Positions 56,085 to 64,000 of a stretch of DNA of 64,000 bases are shown piece by piece. Source of the DNA: Craterostigma plantagineum. Its lineage: Eukaryota > Streptophyta > Magnoliopsida > Lamiales > Linderniaceae. The stretch's first letter is position 1. Each line of letters begins with the position of its first letter. The translations under genes and the position numbers were made by a program. The DNA is taken from positions 3,596,001 through 3,660,000 of the forward strand of contig JAPQWV010000050.1 in assembly GCA_027422505.1 (NCBI GenBank). The letters are read 5' to 3'. A model generated the notes under the pieces. It had not been told where the DNA came from. It did no database searches and was given only the letters and a program-made list of their open reading frames with translations.

Positions 56085-58510
56085 ATGGCTCAAGCACTCT
56101 CCTTCTCTTTCAGTTTCTCAAGAGCTTCTATGATCGCTAGCTCAGCTCAAAAACTCGATTCGAAGAGTAGCCAAAAGCCCATCACGGCGTCTTTAACGCC
56201 GCCGACATGTTTGGGGTTCAAGAATCTGATGGAGACGTTCGCCGTCGACGTCCATAGGGCCGAGGGCAGGCCTTTGAACGTTCCTCTCATATCGCCCTTT
56301 ACGATAGCAAGTTCGAGGCTGGAGAGAGTAGAAAATGTGGCGGTGAGGATAGAATTGGGTAACGGGTGTGTTGGGTGGGGCGAGGCTCCGATTCTCCCTC
56401 ACGTGACGGCTGAGGATCAGCCCACCGCGCTGGCGAAGACGGCGGACACGTGTCGTTTTCTGAAGCAGCGTTCGGGGAAGAGTCTCGGTGAGGTTTTGGG
56501 CGAGGTTAATGAGATGCTTGAGGGCCATTCTTTTGCTTCTGTGAGTATAAAAAAGACGACTTTTTAAGTTTTTTCTTCAGCTCGTTTTGTAGGGGGCTTT
56601 GCTTTAGAGAGATTCCATCTGATTAGTGTTTCGATTTATTTCTGAGTAATTGTGTTTTTGGATTGTGGATTGACTGAGCTGAGTAACCAGGGCCATTCTT
56701 TTGTTTCTGTGAGTATAAAAAAAAGTCGACTTTTTTAGATTTTTTTCTTTAGTTCGTTTTGTATGTGCTTATTTGTAAGAATGTAAGTGATTCCATCTGG
56801 ATAGTGTTTCAATTTCTTGCTGGGTAATTGTGTTCTTGGATTTTGGATTGACTGAGTTGAGTAACTTCGGATATTAAGCCCAAATTGAGCTTCAGAAATC
56901 GAAGTACTTCTCAGCTTAGCATGAGTTGAGCATCAATTCGCTCGGGTTGATTTTGCTGGTATTGTTTCTGCTTTACATCTTATGATAGAATGAGCAGTTC
57001 TGTTAAGTCTCTGTGGCTAAGTTGTTGAGGTTGAGAAAATTTTGATGCTTATTACATCGAATCTGCTGATGAAGGTCAGAGCAGGGATCGAAATGGCGTT
57101 GATCGACGCAGTTGCCCACAGCATTGGCGTACCATTATGGAGACTCTTTGGTGGATTTTCAGATTCGATCACTACAGATATAACCGTTCGTTTCCTTCTT
57201 GATTTAGTTTTTCAATTCTCACTAGCCACACCGATGGTACTATGATCTTGAAGCTCATTATCTTGTAATAATCGCCCGCAGATTCCAATAGTTTCTCCCA
57301 CAGAAGCATCCGAGCTGGCCCTGAAGTACCGAATTCAAGGATTCAAGACTCTGAAGCTTAAGGTAGGGAAGAACTTAAACGATGACATACAAGTTCTTCA
57401 AGCAATTCGCACGGTCCACCCCTATTGCTCGTTCATCCTAGACGCCAACGAAGGGTACAGTTCTGAGGAAGCCATTCAAGTTCTTGAAAAGCTACACGGT
57501 AATTAGGGTTCCCACTCCACTTCATTTCGCGCTTGCCCCCCCCCCCCCCCCCCCCCCCCAACTTTAAACCTTTTCGAGCCATTTCTAGGCATAAAGTTTT
57601 ATTCTTCTATTGATTCTCCATAACTCCATAAGGGCCTTTGTCGAATTGAGAGACACAACTTTTAACCCTTCTTTAGCCATGTCTAGGCATAAAGTTTCGT
57701 TCTTTCTATCGAATCTCCATATGGGACTTTATCGAATTTTGAGAAACACAACTTTAAACCCTTTTCGAGCCATGTCTAGGCGTAAAGTTTTAATCTTTCC
57801 ATCGGATTTGCCATACGGGCCTTTGTCGAATTGAATCGAAAGACACATAATTCCTATGTAATAGAAATGCAGGTGACTCCCATTCTCTTCGAACAGCCAG
57901 TCCACAGAGACGACTGGGATGGCCTTGCCCAAGTGACAAGAATTGCAAGAAGCAAATACGGCGTCTCAGTAGCCGCCGACGAAAGCTGTCGTAGTTTGGC
58001 CGACGCGAAGAAGATTGTAAAGGAAAAGCTCGCCGACGTAATCAACATAAAATTGGCTAAGGTCGGCGTAATTGGAGCCCTCGAAATCATCGATCTTGTT
58101 AAAGAGTCGGGATTGGACCTTATGATCGGTGGGATGATCGAGACAAGGCTTGCGATGGGCTTCGCCGGTCATTTGGCCGCTGGCCTTGGGTGTTTCAAGT
58201 GAGTGAAATCTTCTTCTTACATATTAAGTGATGGTAAAACGAATCGTGGGTAAACTAGTTATGGTAATGCGCAGATTCGTTGACTTGGATACTCCCATAT
58301 TGCTGGCTGAGGACCCAGTTTTCGAGGGCTATGAAGGTATGTCTTTGCACGCTTGTGTAATTCGTCGTTTCTTTATCGTATCTGTTATTATTACACGCTA
58401 ATTTGTTTTGCTTTGTTTATGGATGTGTGTATATAGTTTCTGGGCCAGTGTACAAATTTTCGAATTCGAGGGGCCATGGTGGTTTCCTTCACTGGGACAA
58501 CAATGTCTAA
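56085..58510 (+). CDS. Dipeptide epimerase-like enolase-superfamily protein, 6 exons, 417 aa
   Basis: Members related to L-Ala-D/L-Glu epimerases of the muconate-lactonising subgroup abstract an alpha proton with Mg2+ help. Exons: 56085-56540, 57075-57185, 57282-57498, 57865-58198, 58275-58336, 58437-58510; phases agree. In exon 4 the acceptor TGTAATAG at 57864 is needed to keep frame (LHEMQVTPILFEQP). A Ser-rich N-terminus of about 40 residues (MAQALSFSFSFSRAS) looks like a plastid transit peptide. The barrel shows the K214/K216 pair (TLKLKVG), metal ligands D243 (LDANEG), E271 (FEQPV) and D300 (AADES), and K324 (NIKLAK), so the catalytic set is complete. The physiological substrate in plants is uncertain. 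Confidence 0.92.
56522..56865 (+). repeat. Tandem duplication across the exon 1 donor site of the epimerase gene
   Basis: The block 56522-56687 is repeated at 56690-56865. Each begins GGGCCATTCTTTTG(C/T)TTCT and a GTGAGTATAAAA donor, so the last 19 bp of exon 1 and the splice donor are present twice. Confidence 0.85.
57536..57559. repeat. Poly-C tract in intron 3 of the epimerase gene
   Basis: About 24 consecutive C residues, directly preceding the intronic tandem repeat. Confidence 0.95.
57560..57850 (+). repeat. Threefold intronic tandem repeat, unit about 95 bp
   Basis: Units share TTTCTAGGCATAAAGTTT-type sequence, a TATCGAATCTCCATA stretch and GGGCCTTTGTCGAATTGA. They start near 57560, 57657 and 57750. 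Confidence 0.8.
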
Positions 58511-59533
58511 CGGTAAGTTCTCGGACATGTTCGAACTTCGAATGTTGTGATCAGCTTGTGACTTCGATTTTTTTGCTTACTTACAGTCTTGCAGATAAAA
58601 ACAGCAGCTTGCTTGTGCGTGGAGCAGCTCATGAACAATGTTCTTGACATATCGCATTTCGTTTGCATGCGAATAAACTGTAGAGACATAAAAAAAAGAC
58701 AAATTCTTGTTGAATAATAATTTTTGCAGATGTGATGCATTGTAATGAACTCAATGATATGAGGTTGTGTTTGTGTACCGCTATTCATGTTGATTGGAGA
58801 AAAATGGATCACTAACCTCTTTTTTTTTATTATTATTATTATATAGTACTTAGTGATCCAAATTTATAACTATATACGATATTTAGTGATCTAGTTTTGT
58901 TATTATACATACTTGGTGACATAGTTTTGTAATTAGTGACCCAGTTTTGTTATTATACATACTTGGTGACATAGTTTTGTAATTAGTGACCCAATTTTGT
59001 TACTATATAAGTGTATCTGGTTTTGTAACTCGCAAATCAAAATTTGACATAGTTAGTGAACCATTTCTTTAATTTTGCCCGCATTCCCTGTCGTTTTTTC
59101 TCGGAGATTCGACGAATGGCCCAGCCGTAAGAAGATTGGTCTTTTTTAATTTATCAATTAAACTAAATTAAAAGAAAAATTAGTGTTTACTATAAATACC
59201 TTTTCATGGGGGATGGAGTTTTTCTTGATACTGGAAAGTTTTGGATGTAAAGAGAGAGACACACTTTGATCCGACAAAGATCTTCGCTTAATTTAGGAGT
59301 GTCTCAAGCTAAGAAAGTAAGAAGCCGAAGTTTCTATCAAGAAATGAAACGCTTTTAATCGTTTTTACAGCACCTTCGATTGGAATCGGACAAACCTTTC
59401 CTTTTCAATCGCCGGCGACTTCCTCAAATTCTCCGATCAGTCGTCTCTAGCTCAAGATCGATGAATTTGGAGAGATAATAAAGACGAATTCCTCGAGAAA
59501 ATTGGAAGAAAGGAGAAAAAGAAGCGAAGAAAG
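58511..59533. other. Intergenic; 48-bp tandem repeat near 58890-59000
   Basis: No gene. TTGTTATTATACATACTTGG followed by TGACATAGTTTTGTAATTAG occurs twice in tandem, with degenerate flanking copies (AGTGACCCAGTTTTG). The 3' part would hold the AP-3 delta promoter. Confidence 0.6.
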
Positions 59534-62500
59534 ATGTCTTCGACGACGTCGCTGATGGATTCCTTATTCCAGCGCGGCCTATCGGACGCAGTCAAGGCCC
59601 TCCGATTATGCCCGCCTGGAACGGAGCAATCGCTCATCGCCAAACTCATAGCTGAGATCCAACGCGAGCTTAAATCCACCGATTCAGATGTGAAATCCGC
59701 CGCCTTGAACAAGCTGACCTACCTACACTCGCTGTACCACGCGCCCATGTCCTACGCCTCCTTCCACGCCGTCGAGCTCTCTTCGTCTCCCTCACGCGCG
59801 CACAAGCGCGTCGCCCTGCTCGCGGCGTCGCTGTCGTTCGACCCTAATACCACCGACGTCATCTTGCTCCTTACTCATCAGCTGAGGAAGGATATGAATT
59901 CGCCGAATGTTCATGACGTCGGCCTTGCGCTTTCGACCCTTGCTTCGATCTGTAATCACGACCTTGCGCGTGACCTGACGCCCGAGCTGTTTACTCTTCT
60001 GGGCAGTAGCAAGTCGTTTGTGAAGAAGAAGGTGAAATTTCGAACAACATCTGTTTGAATATATGTCGTACTGAAGCTTGTTCTGAACTTTATTGAAAGC
60101 TTGAATCTTTTTGTACGTATTGTGAATTTTTAGTTCGATTCAAATGGCATTTGATGTGGTTTGATTGTCCCATTTGCTGGGTTAGGTGTTTTGCTCTAAA
60201 AAGTGCCAGTTTCTGGGATATTTGTGTTGAGTGAGACATGGTTTCTCTTGAGATGACTTTATGTGTATGGGGCAATGAAGGCCACATAACTTCATTATAT
60301 GTTAGTAAATGACTTTGTCTGCTGCTTTCACATACTAGGTTGTCGAGATAAAACTCTGACAATTTTTAGGCTAAGATATGGAAGAAAAAATGACGAGAGT
60401 TTTGGAATTGGAAAGGATTTGAGAGAGTGAAGAATCTATTTATTTCACTTTCGTTTCACTGCGATCATGTGTGTTGAGCTGGCGAAATATGAATTAATTA
60501 TTCTGTTGCTGTTTCCTACAGGTGATTGCAGTGCTGTTAAAGGTCTTTGAAATGTACCCTGATGCTGTACGGGTTTGTTTTAAGAGGGTCGTTGAGAATC
60601 TAGAGAGTGTAGATACTGGAGTTTTGTCTGCTGTTATGGGTTTGTTCTGCGAATTGACTGCAAAGGAACCTAGATCATACTTGCCTTTGGCACCCGAATT
60701 TTACAAGATTTTGGTGGATTGTAAGAACAATTGGGTCTTGATTAAAGTGCTAAAGATCTTTGCTCGTCTGGCTCCTCTTGAGCCAAGGTTGGGAAAGAGG
60801 ATTGTAGAGCCTATTTGCGAGCATTTGGGGAGAACGATTGCCAAGTCTCTGGCTTTTGAATGCATAAGGACAATCTTGACTAGTTTGAGTCAGTACGAGT
60901 CTGCTCTGAAGATTGCTATCGAGAAAGCAAAAGAGTTTCTGTTGGCGGACGACCCAAATCTCAGGTTTCTCGGTTTGCAAGCATTGGTCTTCGCCTCTGA
61001 GAGGAATCTGATGTGGGCTGTCTTAGAGAATAAGGAGTTGGTGGTCAAGGCATTGAGTGATGTGGATGCAAATATCAGACTCGAGGCCCTAAGGCTCGTG
61101 ATGGCGATGGTGAGCGAGGACAACGCTGTGGAAATATGCCGTATATTGATCGGTCATGCCCTGAAATCTGACCCCGAGTTCTGCAATGAAATCTTGGGCT
61201 TCGTTCTATCTACTTGCGAGAGGAATTATTATGAGTTAATCTACGATTTCGACTGGTACGTTACGTTTCTCGGGGAAATGGCTAGGATTCCTCATTGTCA
61301 GAAAGGTAAAGAAATCGAGGCGCAGCTTGTCGATATTGGTATGAGGGTTAAAGACGCTAGGCCCCAGCTTGTCCACGTTGCTCGTGACCTTGTAATCGAT
61401 CCTCTATTGCTCGGTAATCCTTTTATACACGAAATCCTTTCTGCTGCTGCTTGGGTTTCTGGCGAGTACGTTGAATTCTCGAGGAACCTTTTCGAGCTCA
61501 CAGAAGCCTTATTACAGCCAAGAACGAATCTCCTTTCTCCATTAGTGAGAGCTGTGTTTATCCAATCTGCATTCAAAGTGTTGACCTTTTGTCTGAATGC
61601 TTATTTCAATGAGAATGGAGATAAAGCTTCAAGTCCCTCTGCAGCAGCAGATTCAGACGAGCCATTATCAGATAACAATGCGGATAATGCAGGCATATCA
61701 TCTGCTTTAATGACGCAAGAATCTATCACGAGCCTTATGAACCTCATCGAGACGAACTTGGGTCCCTTGGCTGGGAGTAGTGAAGTCGAAGTACAGGAGA
61801 GAGCAAGCAATGTCCTCGGTCTGATCAACTCAGTGAAACCAAAACTCCTTGGGCGCGTCGAAGATTCGAATAATGAACAAGATAGAGCCAAAAACGAAGA
61901 AACTGAACCTTCTGAAACTGTCAAAATGATCTTCGATGCCTTCTCAGATGAGCTCGGTCCAGTTTCGATTAGTGCCCAGAACAAAGTGCCAATTCCCGAT
62001 GGATTAGAGCTCATGGATGATCTCGGCGACTTGGAATCAGTATGTGGGCACGCCAAGTTAAGCCTGCCTAGTTCATTTTCCTTGGTGAAAAACAAACCTG
62101 AAAATCCCGCCAGACAATTTGAGGCCGAGGATAGAGAAGACTCTGAACAGTCGTCTGAGTCTACGTCTCTACTAGCAGAGCATAGGAAACGTCACGGGCT
62201 ATATTATCTCCCTTCGGAGAACAAAGGGACGGTAAAGTCTGAAGATTACCCAACTGCCCACGACCCGAAAGGTAAAGCTGTAGGCGAGGCTGAAGATCTT
62301 CTGAAGCTAACGGAGCAATCTCTTGGTAATAAGAAAAGGCCAAGCAAAGTCAAGCCCAGGCCTGTGGTTGTGAAGTTGGACGATGGTGAGTCATCTCATA
62401 TTCCCGCGAAAGCAGTAGTAGGAGATGTTAATAATAAACCTGATTTAGTTTCTGGGGCTGTAAAAGAACTGCTTTTGGTCGACGAAGCTGAAGCTTCCAC

Positions 62501-62750
62501 GTCGAGAAAGAAAACAGAGATGGGAAATGCTGCTTTAACTGAATCGAAAGGTGTTATTGAAGCGTCTGTTGAATCTGAGAAGAGGAAGCATCGTCGTAGC
62601 CATGATAAGGAGAGGAGGCATCGAAGTTCTGGGAAGGATAAAGAAGAAAAGGATCAGAATCTCCATGGTAAGCATAAGCATAAGCAACGGCACAGAGCAG
62701 AGGGTTCCTTGCCTGCTAAGTCGTCAGTTATTCCAGATTTTCTGTTGTAG
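59534..62750 (+). CDS. AP3D: AP-3 complex subunit delta (delta-adaptin), 2 exons, 908 aa
   Basis: Large subunit of the AP-3 adaptor complex, which sorts cargo from the trans-Golgi or endosomes to the vacuole. Exon 1 is 59534-60031 and exon 2 is 60522-62750, phase 0 (KSFVKKK/VIAVLLKVFEMYP). The N-terminal adaptin trunk (about 1-580) consists of helical repeats: LIAKLIAEIQRELKSTD, DVKSAALNKLTYLHSLY, ALSTLASICNHDLARDLTPE, FKRVVENLESVDTGVLSAVMG and NNWVLIKVLKIFARLAPLEPRLGKRI are typical of AP-3 delta. A hinge with acidic and Ser-rich stretches follows (SDNNADNAGISS, LELMDDLGDLE), with the motif KRHGLYYLPS. The tail is very basic (KRKHRRSHDKERRHRSS). No ear domain beyond this is obvious, as in the plant protein. 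The coding region is intact. Confidence 0.95.
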
Positions 62751-63116
62751 CGTGGAATGTAACACAGTAAACGATTCTTGGAACCTTTTTATGTTTGTAC
62801 CAGTTTGTTTGTTCAACGTGGGATTTTCTTCCCAAGTCGTGCTCAGAGTCTTTACCATCTCTCTTTGGCTGTAAAATTTTGACACTCTTTTATTTTCGCG
62901 TAAGTGAAATGCATAACAGTTTGGTTGCGAAGCGTTTCTTTTATACGAGGCGTGTGCTATGATACCATATTATTAAATGTAGAATTATACTTAACTTAAA
63001 ATAGTAAAGTAATAATTAATTAAAAAATAGCAAATAAAGGTACCGGATGGTTTTATAGTTGAACTGTAAAACGGTGTAAATTAAATGGCAGCGACAACGT
63101 GCGTTAGTAACTATAT
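62751..63116. other. 3' flank of AP3D; nothing further recognised
   Basis: Probable 3' UTR followed by AT-rich DNA. Confidence 0.5.
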
Positions 63117-64000
63117 TGTTAGAAATCGTGAATCAAAGAATTCAGATTAAACAGTTTTGGAGATTCTCCAAACTTGATTAAGTATACCGGTTAGAAGAAG
63201 ACTAAAAGACCGGATGCCAATCAGCAGATCACATGTGTGTAAAAGACCGGATGCCATTCAGCAGATCACATGTGTGGAAAAGACCGGATATCAGTCAGAA
63301 GAACATAAGACTGGACATTAGTAAGAAGGTCACAAACGTGCCTCAAACCGAAATACATACATCGGACCTGCCATGAGCAATGACCAGAACTCAGATATCG
63401 GACCAACAAGTGCCAAGACCGGAGTTCAGCTACCAAACGTGCCACGTATACAAAGATTCAAGTTTACTCAAGGCGGATAATAAAAAACCTCTGATGAAGT
63501 GTTTAATGCAAGGCTGCCATGAGGAGCCATGTCGAAGTCAAGCCAAGCTTAAAATGGAAAAAGCAAATGGGACAGTATGAACTGCAGTCAAGACCGGACA
63601 GTACCCATTTTGGGTAAAGTGCATTTAATGCACAGTCCAGCACTTGGAGCCATTTCACAACGGTCTTCTTCATCAAATAACAAGTATATATATCATAGAA
63701 GAGACACTGAAGAAGATACGACACTCAGCCACGAAAAATCAAAAAGACAAGATTCAAAGCAAAGCAAGTAATCTGAAAGTGTTGTCCTCACTGTACGATA
63801 ATCGGTTTTGATTAAGTGAGTGAGTTTCTGTTTTTCCGACGGACTGTAAAAAGCTGTTGAAGTAGGTGGATTGTATTTTACGACTGCCTAGGGATTCACT
63901 AGATAAGGCTGAGGGCAGCCGGGTAGGTTGTACTGTGAGTGTATAACTGAAGTCTAGTGAACTTTCCTTGCGAGGAAGAAGGGGAGACGTAGGAGATTTA
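63117..64000 (+). mobile_element. Probable LTR of a retrotransposon, truncated by the window edge
   Basis: It starts TGTTAGAAATCGTG, contains a TATA-like AAGTATATATATCA near 63680, and ends at the window edge in a GGGGAGACGTAGGAGATT-type segment like those before the 3' ends of long copia LTRs. A 37-bp tandem repeat lies at about 63208-63282 (GACCGGATGCC-TCAGCAGAT twice), and GACCGGA words recur to about 63600. Its right end and any coding region are not visible. Confidence 0.5.

Overview
The window is plant nuclear DNA, most likely from an asterid dicot (the order is an inference). The grounds are short exons with canonical GT/AG introns, a nuclear RuBisCO small-subunit gene, phytocyanin, tetraspanin and GT61 genes, an R1-type CC-NB-ARC-LRR gene, and dense nesting of plant transposons. 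All calls come from reading the sequence and translations by eye; no database search was run.

Left third (1-19.2 kb): a graveyard of broken genes and repeats. It starts with a non-specific phospholipase C pseudogene running off the left edge and an EXO70 pseudogene. An AT-rich stretch follows, with a 240-bp repeat pair, a Helitron-like 3' end and a MITE-like element. Next come an NLR pseudogene joined to the 3' end of a copia element (whose LTR carries a hAT MITE in its TATA box), fragments of a DUF89 phosphatase gene, one intact 942-aa NLR gene, a second DUF89 fragment, a solo LTR and a hAT-like element.

Centre left (19.2-27.5 kb): a complete 8.29-kb Mutator-like element (MULE) with imperfect terminal inverted repeats and a perfect 9-bp target duplication, CACTGATTC. 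It carries a MURA-type transposase with DDE and SWIM residues present and, convergent to it, an eight-exon gene for a DUF1985/Ulp1-type cysteine protease whose His, Asp, Gln and Cys residues are all visible. Non-coding parts are packed with a TTCGAGT/ACTCGAA motif. It sits about 95 bp upstream of the start codon of a BSD-domain gene.

Gene-rich middle (27.6-40.0 kb): BSD-domain protein (+), tetraspanin (-), agmatine deiminase (+, with a SINE in its promoter), RuBisCO small subunit (-, one intron, I-box/G-box promoter), complex I subunit NDUFB10 (-) and a stellacyanin-like phytocyanin (+).

Second repeat block (40.1-53.5 kb): a TIR element, a tandem TRIM array, a degenerate locus with a triplicated exon-like unit and FHA-domain fragments, an AT-rich insertion, a 1.06-kb foldback palindrome with 9-bp target duplication, and a full-length Ty1/copia element with about 1% LTR divergence but a broken coding region. 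The copia element sits in the last codons of an F-box pseudogene. A short Helitron-like element follows.

Right end (53.9-64 kb): GT61 glycosyltransferase (-), a dipeptide-epimerase-like enolase-superfamily gene (+), AP-3 delta adaptin (+), and the start of what looks like another LTR element cut by the window edge. The host genes do not form one pathway. The main story is transposon nesting around housekeeping genes; the MULE with its captured-type SUMO protease is the most complete mobile system here.
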